NCBI GenBank assembly: GCA_021413805.1
Contig: JAIOPR010000052.1
Coordinates: 1 to 45,464, forward strand
DNA length: 45,464 nucleotides
From: Planctomycetota bacterium
Lineage (GTDB): Bacteria; Planctomycetota; MHYJ01; WSZJ01
Direction of reading: 5' to 3'
The position numbers and the translations under genes are program-made. Position 1 is the first letter of the stretch. Each line of letters begins with the position of its first letter. The notes under the pieces were generated by a model that made no database searches, was not told where the DNA came from, and saw only the letters and a program-made list of their open reading frames with translations. Of the stretch, positions 36,974 through 45,464 are shown piece after piece.

Positions 36974-37405
36974 TCAGCACCCGAGCAGGATCGGCGGTTT
37001 TCCAAATCTCTTCCGCAGCCTGTTGATGCGTCCCTGGACGCTCGGGCGCTTGAGCAGCTTCCGCTGCAACTTTCGCTTGGACGGGAAATCCGTGATTGAG
37101 AACCCGATCAGGAAGAGAAGCGTGCCCGGAAAAGGGACGCCCGGGATCGCGAGGATGAGTCCGACGATGGCCAGGAGGAATCCACAGATGTTCCTGGTCC
37201 AATAAGTGATTTTTCCCCGCACGCCGACCCGCGGCGTGGGCGCATGCCGCTTCAGCGAAAGATAATCCGCGGGCATGAGGACGATGAAGAGGGCGCACAG
37301 GGCGAAGCTGCCCATCACCGTGAGCACGGCCACGAGCAGAACGGAAGCGAACCCTTCCGCTGAGAGGCCGACGTACCCTGCCATCGAATTGAAGATCTGT
37401 TTCAT
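36974..37405 (-). CDS. Small two-helix-pair membrane protein with basic tail
   Basis: A 143-aa integral membrane protein. Helices are near residues 20-45 (SVLLVAVLTVMGSFALCALFIVLMP) and 75-105 (CGFLLAIVGLILAIPGVPFPGTLLFLIGFSITDF). The loop IPGVPFPG resembles the PGPGW small membrane protein family, though it is not an exact match. The C-terminus is strongly basic with RLRKRFGKPPILL, a pattern seen in uncharacterised membrane proteins. The start at 37405 has TTGAGG upstream. The function is unknown. A sigma-54-like promoter lies about 65-80 nt upstream, and another drives the divergent DUF1328 gene. Confidence 0.8.
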   Translation of the reverse strand: MKQIFNSMAGYVGLSAEGFASVLLVAVLTVMGSFALCALFIVLMPADYLSLKRHAPTPRVGVRGKITYWTRNICGFLLAIVGLILAIPGVPFPGTLLFLIGFSITDFPSKRKLQRKLLKRPSVQGRINRLRKRFGKPPILLGC

Positions 37406-37467
37406 GGCTATGCCTCAACCTGAGGTTTCGATCCCATGGTGCTTTCACTCGAGGGCAATCATTCGTT

Positions 37468-37483
37468 TGCAACGACCATGCCG
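37468..37483 (-). promoter_or_regulatory. Putative sigma-54 promoter for the gene at 36974-37405
   Basis: The minus strand reads CGGCATG-GTCG-TTGCA, with GGCAT and TTGCA intact and GG-N10-GC spacing. The predicted leader is about 52 nt. Confidence 0.6.
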
Positions 37484-37602
37484 CTTCCGGGCGAACGGAA
37501 GCCGGATTCATCCTCGCGGGCATCGGCGGTAGCGCATACCCGAGGCGGTAGCAATGACCGGCGGGGGTGCGGCGCAATTCGATCGGCGGCCTGTATGCGG
37601 GC

Positions 37603-37618
37603 GGGCACTTGTTTTGCT
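37603..37618 (+). promoter_or_regulatory. Putative sigma-54 promoter for the DUF1328 gene
   Basis: GGGCACT-TGTT-TTGCT has GGCAC and TTGCT intact with GG-N10-GC spacing. The leader to the ATG at 37726 would be about 97 nt. It continues with the T-rich stretch typical between -24 and -12 of strong sigma-54 promoters. Confidence 0.65.
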
Positions 37619-37725
37619 TCCTTCACACGCCGGCACTGCTGATTCCGCACGCGCGGCGCGGAAAAGGTTTCCAACCCTCCCCGTTGAAGCGCTCAAGTCA
37701 CGGGGACAAATAAACGGAGGTTCCC

Positions 37726-37911
37726 ATGCTGTACTGGTCCCTGGTTTTCTTCATCGTCGCCATCGTTGCGGCCGTCTTCGGATTCGGAGGCATCGCCGCT
37801 GGTGCCGCGGGAATCGCGAAGATCCTGTTCTTCTTCTTCGTGGTCATCTTCCTCGTGTCATTGATCTGGGGCCTCCTCAACGGCCCGCGGTCCCGTCCCC
37901 CGGCTGTTTAG
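37726..37911 (+). CDS. DUF1328 small membrane protein
   Basis: A 61-aa protein almost entirely made of two membrane helices ([29 protein letters not shown] and [19 protein letters not shown]). It matches the DUF1328 (YtjA-like) family, including the central [14 protein letters not shown]. The start has ACGGAGG upstream. Members are widespread, short and often stress-induced, of unknown biochemical role. It converges on the universal stress protein gene, with a strong hairpin between them, and has its own sigma-54-like promoter. Confidence 0.92.
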   Translation: MLYWSLVFFIVAIVAAVFGFGGIAAGAAGIAKILFFFFVVIFLVSLIWGLLNGPRSRPPAV

Positions 37912-37972
37912 TATCGCGATTCGCGCGCAGCTACGTGACTTGGGCCGGGTTTGCGATGAGTCAGGTATGGTC

Positions 37973-38007
37973 CCGGGGGGGTGCAGCCGAAGGTCGCACC
38001 CCCCCGG
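37973..38007. terminator. Bidirectional stem-loop between convergent genes
   Basis: CCGGGGGGGTGC and GCACCCCCCCGG form a perfect 12-bp stem with an 11-nt loop. It sits between the DUF1328 stop (37911) and the USP stop (38027), so it can end transcripts from both sides. No T-run is present, as expected for a GC-rich genome. Confidence 0.7.
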
Positions 38008-38026
38008 AATCACGCGTTTCGAACCA

Positions 38027-38920
38027 CTACGCTCCCCTGCCCGCGACCGTTTCACTTCCGCGGCCTCGTTCTCCCCGAACGACCAGCACGGGGGACTTCA
38101 ATTCGCGAAGCACCTTCTCCGCGACGCTGCCCGCCACCGGCCTCGACACGCCCTTTCGCCCCTGCGTCGCCATCGCGACCAGGTCGGCGTCGTGGGTGCG
38201 ACTGGCGTCGAGAATTTCGGAAGCGGGGTCGCCGAGGCGAAACAGGGGATCGACGGCGATGTGGTCGTGGGAGAGCGCATCGACCGCGACCCGCACAAGG
38301 GGGTCCCCCTTGCAGCTTGAACGCCGTCCGGCTGGCTCGACGACGCCGAGCACAATCACGCTGGCGCCGAAGGCGCCCGCCAGGGACCGGACGTGGGGCA
38401 GGGCCGCGAGCGAATTCCCGGTGCCGAGGACCGGCATCAGGATCCTCCGGATCGGGACCTCGTGGGCCGAGGTCCGGGCGGCACCAGCGGCGACCTGCTC
38501 GAAAGATCTCAGGATGAGAACGGGAATCTCGCTCTTCCGCAGCACCTGCTCCGTCACGCTCCCGAAGACGCAATGTGAGCGGCCGGTGCGGCCATGCGTG
38601 GCCATGGCAATGAGGGTCGCGCCCTCGTCCCGGGCCACTTCCAGGATTCCACCGGCTTCCCGGCCCACGTGCACGACCCCAAGCACCCTCACGCTGTTCT
38701 TTCGAAGCTCGCGCGCCAGCGCCGAGAGGTAGCGCTCCGCTTCGGCTTTTGTGTCCCGAAGGCTGAAAGGAGCGCTGCCAGGGCGAGGGTGCAATGGGAC
38801 CGGGATGGCGCGCATGAGAATCAGGGTGGCGCCCCGGGTGCGGATCAGGTGGACAACCGGGCCGAGAATGGCCTCGGCTATTTCGGAGCCGTCAAGCGGT
38901 ACCAGAATGCGACGGAGCAT
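38027..38920 (-). CDS. Tandem universal stress protein (two UspA domains)
   Basis: A 297-aa protein made of two UspA folds. The start at 38920 (TTGAGG upstream) gives MLRRILVPLDGSEIAE; the longer ORF from 39529 is read-through. Domain 1 (about 1-145) has IAMATHGRTGRSHCVFGSVTEQVL and domain 2 (about 155-285) has VAMATQGRKGVSRPVAGSVAEKVL. Both keep the GxxG-x(6-9)-G(S) ATP-binding loop. Tandem USPs are cytoplasmic ATP-binding stress proteins. It diverges from the PAS kinase operon, and each has its own sigma-54-like promoter in the 304-bp gap. Confidence 0.93.
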   Translation of the reverse strand: MLRRILVPLDGSEIAEAILGPVVHLIRTRGATLILMRAIPVPLHPRPGSAPFSLRDTKAEAERYLSALARELRKNSVRVLGVVHVGREAGGILEVARDEGATLIAMATHGRTGRSHCVFGSVTEQVLRKSEIPVLILRSFEQVAAGAARTSAHEVPIRRILMPVLGTGNSLAALPHVRSLAGAFGASVIVLGVVEPAGRRSSCKGDPLVRVAVDALSHDHIAVDPLFRLGDPASEILDASRTHDADLVAMATQGRKGVSRPVAGSVAEKVLRELKSPVLVVRGERGRGSETVAGRGA

Positions 38921-38959
38921 GGGGTGGGCCTCAAGGGTGGCCGATCGCAGCTTCTGATC

Positions 38960-38975
38960 TGCATACCGTGTGCCC
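38960..38975 (-). promoter_or_regulatory. Putative sigma-54 promoter for the universal stress protein
   Basis: The minus strand reads GGGCACA-CGGT-ATGCA. GGCAC and the GG-N10-GC spacing are present, but TTGC is ATGC, so it is among the weaker matches. The leader would be about 29 nt. Confidence 0.45.
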
Positions 38976-39125
38976 CTTGAAAAGCATCCACGGACCGGCC
39001 GGAATACGTCATCGCGGGGAGGAGCACGCCGGGAGCCCGGCCAATTCGCCCGCATCCTCCTGCAACAATTCCCGCCGCGCGTACTTCTTGCAGGCCCCAC
39101 CGGATCGCAGCCCGACGGAACCCTC

Positions 39126-39141
39126 GGGCATAGGTGTTGCA
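39126..39141 (+). promoter_or_regulatory. Putative sigma-54 promoter for the PAS kinase operon
   Basis: GGGCATA-GGTG-TTGCA has GGCAT and TTGCA intact with GG-N10-GC spacing. The leader to the ATG at 39225 would be about 73 nt and contains AAAGGAGG. Confidence 0.6.
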
Positions 39142-39224
39142 AAAGGAATAGCGTCCGCGGCCTCGACACCCGGAAACGTGAGCATTTCTGCCGGACTCGT
39201 GGCGGTGAAAGGAGGGACGCACGA

Positions 39225-41498
39225 ATGAGGCCCATTCCGACGCCGCAGACAATTCCGCGCGAGTTCTCCACACCCCGGCAGTTGCCCAGGATGTCGGCGT
39301 TCGTGCCCGCGCGCCGGTCGCTGTCCATCGACCGCGGCTTCGTGGCCGCCGCCGCCGTGCTCCTCTTCGCCTCCGCAGCCGTCGGCCTCGGCGTTCCGGG
39401 CGTGCCTGGACTCGAAGGCCCGGCGCGAAGCGAATTCCGCCGTGGCCTGGCGCTGGCATTTGCGACAGGTTCGGTCGCTGCCGCGGCTTCGCACGCCGCG
39501 TTTGCCCGGTGGGTGCGTCGCGCCCACATGTGGCGAGCGAGCTACCTTGCGATTCTCGGGACGAGCACGGACTCGGTCGTGGGCTGCGATGCCCGCGGGA
39601 TCATCACTTCCTTCAACCCGGCCGCGGAAGCCATGTTCGGCTGGAAGGCGTCGCAGATGGTGGGGCAGCCGCTGACCCGCCTCATGCCCGAGCGCCACCG
39701 CGCTGCCTTCCGCGAGCGGATCTCGTTCCTTCAACTCAGGAGGGAGTCGCGCCTGGTCGGGGAGTCGAGGGTCTTCGAAGCGCTGACTTCCAGTGGGAAG
39801 GAAATCAGGGTTGAGGTGGCGCTGACGGCATGGGACGGCGAGGACGGGCCCGAATTCGCGGGCGTGCTGAGGGACGCCGGGCGATGGGCGCGAATCGACG
39901 CCCAGTTGCGCCTCTCGGACGAGTTGCTCCTGCAGCTCCCGGAGTGCATTGTCCTCACCGACCTGGGCGGACGGATCGTACGGTGGATGGGTCGCGCCAG
40001 CCAGGTCTTCGGCTACACCGCGGCCCAGGTTGTGGGGATCCCGATCGACCGGCTGCTGGAACCGTCGTACCGCGCCGCGCTGACCCCTGCCGAAGTTGCC
40101 AAGATGCGCAAGGGAGACTACCCGTCTGAAGTCCCCTGTGCGCGGCGCGACGGGACGCCCGTCCACGCAGCAACGAGTTCCTCGGTCGTCTTCGACAGCG
40201 ACGGGAGACCCGCCTACATCATCCACATCCTGCGCGACGTGAGCGAGCGGCGGCGGGCCGAGGAACTGCTCGGTCACTCCGAGCAGAAATACCGCCAGCT
40301 TGTCGAATGCGCCGACGAGCTCATCGTGACCCTCACGCCCGACGGGCTGATCGCCTCGCTCAACCCGGCCTTCGAGCGAACCCTGGGGTGGAAGACGAAG
40401 GACTGGCTCGGGAAACACTACTCCGATCTCGTCCATCCCGAGGACCTTGCAAAGGCCGAGCAGGCGACCGCGACCGCGCTTCGCGGAAACACACCCTCCG
40501 CCGTCATCGTGCGGGCCCGCACGCGCGCCGGGCTTTGGCGCTACCTCGAATCCATCGGCCGGCCCCTGGTCATCGGCGGACGGATTACCGGCGTTATGGT
40601 CATCGCTCGCGACGTGACAGAACGGTGGCTCGCGGAAGCGGCCCGCGCCGCCGCGCAGGCTCAGCTGGAACAGAAGGTGGAGGAACGTACGCACGAACTG
40701 CGGGAAGCAAACGAACGGCTCCACCGCGAGGCCACCGAACGGCAGCGGGTCGCGGCCGAGCTGGCAACCCAGAGGCTCCAGCTCGAGCGTTCCAACGAGG
40801 ATCTCGAGCGCTTCGCCTACGTCGCTTCCCACGACCTCCAGGAACCGCTCCGGATGGTGACCAGCTACGTGCAACTCCTCAACCAGAAGTTCGGGCCCAG
40901 GCTTCCGCCGGACGCTCACGATTTCATGGGCCACGCCATCGACGGCACACGCCGGATGCGCACCCTGATTGTGAGCCTCCTGGAATTCTCGCGTCGCGCC
41001 TGCGGCGAGCAGATTCTCCGCCCGGTTCTCGCCGCCGACGCCCTTCGTGAAGCGCTTCTCAACCTCCGCCCCCTGATCGTCGAGAGCAACGCCAAGGTGG
41101 CGCAGGGCGAGCTGCCGGAGGTTACGGCCGATGCGACGCAACTCACGGAAGTCTTCCAGAACCTCATCGCCAACGCGCTCAAGTACCGCGGTCCGGAGCC
41201 GCCGCGCGTGATGATTGAAGCGCGCCAGGAAACGGATTCATGGGAATTTCTCGTGTCGGACAACGGCATCGGCATCGAGTCGCGCTTCCACGAGCGCATC
41301 TTCCTCCCCTTTCGCCGTGGCCCGGGTTCGGAGCACTGTGAAGGGTCGGGCATCGGGTTGGCGATCTGCAAACGGATCGTGGAGCGTCACGGGGGGCGCA
41401 TCGGGGTCCGGTCGGAGCCCGGGAAGGGCTCTACTTTCTTCTTCAGCCTGCCGATTGCGCCCCCCGGGGGAGCGACCGGGCCGGCCAGGGAGGCTTAG
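39225..41498 (+). CDS. Membrane-anchored triple-PAS sensor histidine kinase
   Basis: A 757-aa kinase starting at ATG 39225 (AAAGGAGG upstream; the ORF track starts earlier). Two membrane helices lie near residues 35-58 and 70-92 ([38 protein letters not shown]). Three PAS domains follow (about 100-220, 225-345 and 350-470; [57 protein letters not shown]). Then come a coiled coil, HisKA ([21 protein letters not shown], His about 535) and a GHKL ATPase ([35 protein letters not shown]). It is followed without a gap by a receiver and a REC-GGDEF gene, its probable partners. Confidence 0.94.
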   Translation: MRPIPTPQTIPREFSTPRQLPRMSAFVPARRSLSIDRGFVAAAAVLLFASAAVGLGVPGVPGLEGPARSEFRRGLALAFATGSVAAAASHAAFARWVRRAHMWRASYLAILGTSTDSVVGCDARGIITSFNPAAEAMFGWKASQMVGQPLTRLMPERHRAAFRERISFLQLRRESRLVGESRVFEALTSSGKEIRVEVALTAWDGEDGPEFAGVLRDAGRWARIDAQLRLSDELLLQLPECIVLTDLGGRIVRWMGRASQVFGYTAAQVVGIPIDRLLEPSYRAALTPAEVAKMRKGDYPSEVPCARRDGTPVHAATSSSVVFDSDGRPAYIIHILRDVSERRRAEELLGHSEQKYRQLVECADELIVTLTPDGLIASLNPAFERTLGWKTKDWLGKHYSDLVHPEDLAKAEQATATALRGNTPSAVIVRARTRAGLWRYLESIGRPLVIGGRITGVMVIARDVTERWLAEAARAAAQAQLEQKVEERTHELREANERLHREATERQRVAAELATQRLQLERSNEDLERFAYVASHDLQEPLRMVTSYVQLLNQKFGPRLPPDAHDFMGHAIDGTRRMRTLIVSLLEFSRRACGEQILRPVLAADALREALLNLRPLIVESNAKVAQGELPEVTADATQLTEVFQNLIANALKYRGPEPPRVMIEARQETDSWEFLVSDNGIGIESRFHERIFLPFRRGPGSEHCEGSGIGLAICKRIVERHGGRIGVRSEPGKGSTFFFSLPIAPPGGATGPAREA

Positions 41499-41942
41499 AT
41501 GAGCACGATCCAAGGGGAAGCGGCGGACGTCCTGCTGGTCGAAAACAGCCCGGCGGAAGCGAGGTTGCTTGCGGAAGCGATCGCGGGGTGTGAGCCACCG
41601 ATCCGGCAAGTTCTCGCCATGAACGGTGAGGACGCGCTGGACTACCTCCGCCGCAAAGGGAATTACGCTTCGGCGAAAAGGCCGCGGCTGATCCTGCTCG
41701 ACCTGAACTTGCCGCGGAAGGACGGGCGGGAAGTGCTGGAAGACATCAAGGACGACCCGGAACTGAAGCACATCCCGGTGGTGGTGCTCACGACATCGGC
41801 AGCGGAGAGCGACGTGCGTCGTTCGTACCGGAGCCATGCAAACTGCTTCATTACAAAGCCTGCGGAACTGCCCGAGTACCGCACCGTCGTACGTTCGCTC
41901 GTGGACTTCTGGCTCCGGATTGCGCGGCTTCCTGCGGAGTAA
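41499..41942 (+). CDS. Single-domain response regulator (Rcp1-like)
   Basis: A 147-aa stand-alone receiver. The ATG at 41499 follows the kinase stop directly, with AGGGAGG overlapping the kinase end, so translation is coupled. Key residues are intact: VLLVENSPAEA, LILLDLNLPRKDG (phospho-Asp), VVLTTSAAE and CFITKPAEL (Lys). It belongs to the same Rcp1-like type as the protein at 29003 and is likely a phosphate shuttle between the PAS kinase and the REC-GGDEF protein. Confidence 0.92.
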   Translation: MSTIQGEAADVLLVENSPAEARLLAEAIAGCEPPIRQVLAMNGEDALDYLRRKGNYASAKRPRLILLDLNLPRKDGREVLEDIKDDPELKHIPVVVLTTSAAESDVRRSYRSHANCFITKPAELPEYRTVVRSLVDFWLRIARLPAE

Positions 41943-41947
41943 ACACC

Positions 41948-42832
41948 ATGGTCGATGACGCGCTGGACATCCTGCTGGTTGAGGACAACGCGGCGGACGC
42001 CGACTCCATCCGCCGCCAGCTCGCGGGCGGCGCAGGCGTCGCGCCGAGCCTCCGAATCTGCCAGACCCTGGACGAGGGAGTGCGTCAGGCCAAGGCCGCC
42101 GCGCCGGACGTTGTGCTGCTGGACCTCAACCTCCCTGACTCCGACGGGCTTGAGACGGTCCGGAGCATGAGCGCGGGCTGCCCCGACATCCCGATCGTCG
42201 TGCTCACAGGCCTGAACGACGACGCGACCGGGCTCGCAGCCGTCAACGCGGGCGCGGAAGACTTCCTCGTCAAAGGCGAAGTCGATCCTCCACGCCTCGC
42301 GAAGATCCTTCGGTTCTCCGTCGAGCGGCACCGGACTCTTTCCGCCCTCCGCGGCCTCTCGACGCGCGACGAGCTGACGGGACTCCACAACAGGCGCGGA
42401 TTCCTCGCCCTGGCCGCACGCCATTTTTCAGGGTCGCACCCGCCCTCGACGTCCTGCGCCTTCTTCTTCATCGACGTTGACGGGCTCAAGCTGATCAACG
42501 ACGGCCACGGCCACGCCGCGGGCGACGCCGCCATCGCAGGCGCCGCAGCCGTCCTCCGAAAGGCCTTCCGCCCTTCCGACCTCGTCGGCCGGATCGGCGG
42601 CGACGAATTCGCGGCGCTTCGTCTTGAGCCGGGCCTGGGACCGCCGGAAACGGTGGTCGCGCGGATCCTCGAAGAGACGGCGGCGTTCAATGCACACACT
42701 CCCAACCCCTGGAAACTGTCCCTGAGCGTCGGGTTCTCCCGTCTTTCAAGCCAGGCCACGACGCTGGAAGACCTGCTCACGGAAGCGGACAAGCGCATGT
42801 ACGAGGCGAAGGCCAACAAGCGCAACCCGTGA
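41948..42832 (+). CDS. REC-GGDEF diguanylate cyclase
   Basis: A 294-aa protein: receiver (about 1-125, ILLVEDNAADA, VVLLDLNLPDSDG, FLVKGEVDP) followed by a GGDEF domain (about 140-290). The latter has DELTGLHNRRGF, FFIDVDGLKLINDGHGHAAGD and an intact signature RIGGDEFAALR. RPSD just before it forms the product-inhibition I-site (RxxD). It should make cyclic di-GMP from two GTP when its receiver is phosphorylated. It is the output gene of the PAS kinase-REC operon, 5 nt behind the receiver. Confidence 0.95.
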   Translation: MVDDALDILLVEDNAADADSIRRQLAGGAGVAPSLRICQTLDEGVRQAKAAAPDVVLLDLNLPDSDGLETVRSMSAGCPDIPIVVLTGLNDDATGLAAVNAGAEDFLVKGEVDPPRLAKILRFSVERHRTLSALRGLSTRDELTGLHNRRGFLALAARHFSGSHPPSTSCAFFFIDVDGLKLINDGHGHAAGDAAIAGAAAVLRKAFRPSDLVGRIGGDEFAALRLEPGLGPPETVVARILEETAAFNAHTPNPWKLSLSVGFSRLSSQATTLEDLLTEADKRMYEAKANKRNP

Positions 42833-42878
42833 CGGTGCGTCACGCGAGCGGACGTCCGCGCGGCATTGGAGGCCCGGC

Positions 42879-45464
42879 CTACGGGAAACTCACCTCCGCC
42901 AGGTCCAGCACTTCCTTGACGTCTTTCAGGCGCCGCGTGACCTCGATCTTCTCCTGGTTCGGCCGGCCGTAGTTTTTGTAGATGCAGATCTGGACGGTCG
43001 TCGCGCCCGCCAGGACCTGCTGCGTGTTGCCGTAGAAGTCGATCTTCACCTGGAACTTGCCGGAGATCGCCTTCTTCACGAGGTACTCCTCCGGGCCGTA
43101 ACCCTGCGTGAAGTCGGGGCCGAAGCGCCCGCCGCTCATCGTTTCGCGGTGGCCGTAAAAGGCCTTCTCGCCGTCGGGCTCGACGACCCAGAGATCCATG
43201 TCGCAGGCGTCGGCGTCCCAGGTCAGCGTGACGCGCAGGTCGCACGGCAGTGAGGCGACCAGGTCGGCGGGAAGCGTGTGGAATTCCTTGCCCGTTTTCG
43301 CGCGGCAGACGGTGACGATCTCGTTCAACTCGCCGAGGGCGAGGACCTCGAGTTCGGGGAAGCGGCCGTCCCAGGTGCCGAGGACGACCTTCTCGAGAAG
43401 CGCAATCGACTCGGCGTATTCGGCGCGCTTCGCCAGCACCAGCGCGAGGTCGCGGTACGACTGCGGCTCTTCGGGGCGCAGGCGCAGGACATCACGGAAA
43501 ACTTCGGCAGCGAGGGACGTCTCCTCCATCTGGTCGAGGCGATGGCCGAGGATTCGGAGGAGCTGCGGGCTGCCGAGGTTCATCTCGGCGATGTTCGAGA
43601 GGATCTGGAGGGCGGCCTTGCGGTCCTTGCGTTCGTCGAGGAAGAAATCGGCGCAGTCGAGGAAGAATGCGGACGAGTGGCCGTACTCGGCGCGGAGCTT
43701 GCCGTAGACGATGAAGGCGCCGTCGCCGGCCGCGCGGAGAGCCTTGAGGTAAGGCGTGTCGGGCGTCCAGGGCTTGAGGGCGATGCCGGGACCGGACGGC
43801 TTGCCGTCCTCGTCCTTCTTGAGCAGGGCTTCTTCGTTGTGATCACTTTCGCCAAGTCCCTGGCGGGAGCGTTCGCCGGGCGCAGGATCGCTGCCCGGCG
43901 CGGCGCCGGACTCGCCGCCGCGCGCCTTGTCCTTCTTGTCCTCGAACTTGAACCCATCCGGGACCTTGAAATCCGTCTTCCACCACTCGACCCGCGCTGT
44001 CCACAGGCCGCGCACGTACGTCAGCTTTTCCCCCCGCGTCTTCGCCGCGGCGACCTTTTCCTTCTCGATCAGGTCGAAGTACGCCTCCTGCATCTCTTTC
44101 GGCGGCAGCACGCGGTAGCGGACGTACTGCTCCATCGACTCGAGGACGAGAAGCGAGGTTCTCGGCGTGACGATCCCGTACTTGAGCCCGAGCTGCAGGA
44201 CTTCGTCTTCGTGCGCCGCGGCGGGGACGAGGCTCGCGACTTTCTTGCGGGCCCACGTGCGGTCGGCTCTTGCGCCCTCCACACCGGTGCCGATCGTAAA
44301 CGGCACTTCCCATGTCTTCCCTGAAGCGTCGCGGAAGCGCCCCTTGGCTTCTACCGCCGCACCGCCGGCCACGCGCCCCGCAATCCCGAGAACGCGGTCC
44401 GCCCGGCACGGGGCCGGAGGCAGGATCTCGCTCACGCCCTCGCCCTCCACGCCCAGGAAAATCGCCGGCTCCGTCTTCCACGCGGCGAGGCACGCTTCGA
44501 CCTTCTCGGTCGTGAGGTCGAAAAGGTGCCCCGTTGCGAGCCTGTCGAGCACCGCGCGATCCGTCGTCGCCTGCGAGCAGAGCACGTGCACTGGCCGCGA
44601 GCCCATCACCGGCAGCGCCGGGCCGAACGTCGTCATCCCGTCCGTGCACAGCACGATCGCGTCGGCGCGGCCGTCGTACGCCGAGAAATCGAGGCCTGCG
44701 AAGCGGCTCCCACCGTCAGGGACGAGTCCCGCGAGGCGCGCCAGCAGCGCGTCGGCCTTGCCGTCCGCCACGGCGTAGTCCTCTTCGAACCAGACCGCGT
44801 TCGAGAACACGACAAGGTGCACTTGCGACGCGCCCAGCCACCCGAACCACGCGGCCAGCAGCCGGGCTTGGATTCGATGGCCGACGTCGCGCCGGTCGGA
44901 AGAACCGCGGAGAACGTCCGCCCCACCTTCGTCGCCTCCACCGTCACGCGCGGCTTGTCCACCACCGGCAGCGTCAGCACCAGGTCCCACGCCACTTCCA
45001 TGTCCTTCCCCTCGGCGCTCGCGCGGAACGTCTGCGCCTTCGCGTCCGTCACCACGTCCAGGTCGTCCGGCAGCGAAGCGCGCTTCCCGCCAGCGATCCC
45101 CGAAACCTCGGGCACCACGCCGCTCGCCGTCACCTCCAGCACGAAATTCTTCAGCCGCCCCAGCCGCAGCGGCACCACGAAACTCCGCGACGCTTCCCAC
45201 TCCCACGCAATCACGACGCGCTTCGTCCCGTGCGCCGGGATCGGATAAACGCGCGTCTGGAACACGTTCCCCTGCACCCACTCCACCAGCCCCGGGTCCA
45301 CGTTCCGGCGTTCCTCGCTCTCGAACACGAAACGGGCCTTCTCGCGTTCCACGACGGAGGCCTCACGCAGCGTCCCGTCGGTCTCCAGCGCGAACGCCGT
45401 CACCGTGGCTTCGGGGGGAAGCGCCAGCACGAGCTGCCCTTCCAGCACCCGGTCCAGGTCGTTC
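42879..45464 (-). CDS. VIT/VWA/DUF2135 (YfaP-like) protein, N-terminally truncated and frameshifted
   Basis: The 5' end lies outside the window. A VIT domain is in one frame (from the edge to about 44,870; LEGQLVLALPPEATVTAF, GLVEWVQGNVFQTRVYPIPAHG). The rest is in another (to 42879): a VWA-like part (LLAAWFGWLGASQVHLVVFSNAVWFEEDYA, IVLCTDGMTTFG), a linker, tetratricopeptide-like helices and a C-terminal DUF2135 domain (LRVTLTWDADACDMDLWVVEPDGEKAFYG). Adding one base at about 44,861 (reading SKARLLAAW) would join the frames. The usual DxSxS metal site before this point is not visible (VLPTGATSAIES), so the MIDAS may be lost. It is probably a secreted or surface protein. Confidence 0.85.

Larger units (their letters stand above)
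37406..37725. other. Divergent regulatory region with two sigma-54-like promoters
   Basis: 320 bp between two small membrane-protein genes read in opposite directions. The sites at 37468-37483 (minus) and 37603-37618 (plus) face outwards, 120 bp apart. No gene of its own is evident. Confidence 0.6.
38921..39224. other. Divergent promoter region, USP and PAS kinase
   Basis: 304 bp between divergent genes, holding the two outward-facing sigma-54-like sites at 38960-38975 and 39126-39141. No gene or known RNA was recognised. Confidence 0.6.

Noticed and set aside
39009-41141. 710-aa minus-strand ORF over the PAS kinase
   Set aside because: Antisense to a gene with clear PAS, HisKA and ATPase motifs.
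42848-42859. Palindrome GCGGACGTCCGC between convergent genes
   Set aside because: No loop and short; it could take part in ending transcription but cannot be separated from chance in GC-rich DNA.
1-45464. rRNA, tRNA, transposase and phage genes
   Set aside because: Looked for and not seen; small tRNAs cannot be excluded without a structure search.

Overview
The window is 45.5 kb of GC-rich bacterial DNA (about two thirds G+C by eye), densely coding, with no rRNA, tRNA, CRISPR array or transposase gene that I could see. The gene set is that of a free-living Gram-negative bacterium with a large signalling repertoire: lipoprotein and outer-membrane signals, many hybrid histidine kinases, a sigma-54 activator, and long FG-GAP, WD40-like and VIT/VWA proteins. 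The HEAT-like N-terminus of the WD40-type protein and the FG-GAP and VIT-DUF2135 proteins resemble Planctomycetota or related environmental lineages. That placement is an inference and no marker gene confirms it.

Layout. 0-6 kb: a large inverted repeat at the left edge, a TPR protein, and a 1.5 kaa surface lipoprotein with 14 FG-GAP repeats that is split by an apparent 1-nt frameshift. 6-14.4 kb: a UbiG-like methyltransferase, a small basic protein, a beta-propeller protein, a lipid kinase-metallophosphoesterase pair, a PhoX/DUF839 protein, and Nudix and CHAD proteins. 14.4-23.6 kb: stress-type genes, namely a CBS protein, a phosphoribosyltransferase-like protein, a GNAT enzyme, an outer-membrane barrel, a DUF883-like protein, a DoxX-homospermidine synthase-FAD oxidase operon, a chloroperoxidase-like hydrolase and an unknown amphipathic protein. 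23.7-36.4 kb: regulation, namely an NtrC-type activator with a degenerate receiver, three small coupled genes, a GAF kinase-NarL regulator pair, and a three-gene operon led by a 1788-aa poly-HAMP hybrid kinase. 37-42.8 kb: small membrane proteins, a tandem universal stress protein and a PAS kinase-REC-REC/GGDEF operon. The right edge carries a truncated, frameshifted VIT/VWA/DUF2135 protein.

The main discovery is a set of eleven sequences resembling sigma-54 (-24/-12) promoters. Each lies between genes, points at a downstream gene, and (except the poly-HAMP one) sits roughly 25-115 nt before its start codon. Eight of them match GGCAY-N5-TTGC exactly. The targets are a coherent group: small membrane and amphipathic proteins, USP, DoxX-polyamine genes, a lipid kinase and two sensor-kinase operons. 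An NtrC-type activator is encoded in their midst, and a 15-bp dyad lies about 125 bp upstream of one of the promoters. I infer a sigma-54-driven stress or envelope regulon, at least partly clustered here. All sites were found by eye, so a computed scan is the decisive test.

Other notable items are a 170-bp MITE-like inverted-repeat element whose end supplies a stop codon, two apparent frameshifts in long surface-type genes (perhaps sequencing errors), near-identical 276-bp HAMP-coding repeats, and a tandem pair of diverged small paralogues followed by a zinc-ribbon protein.
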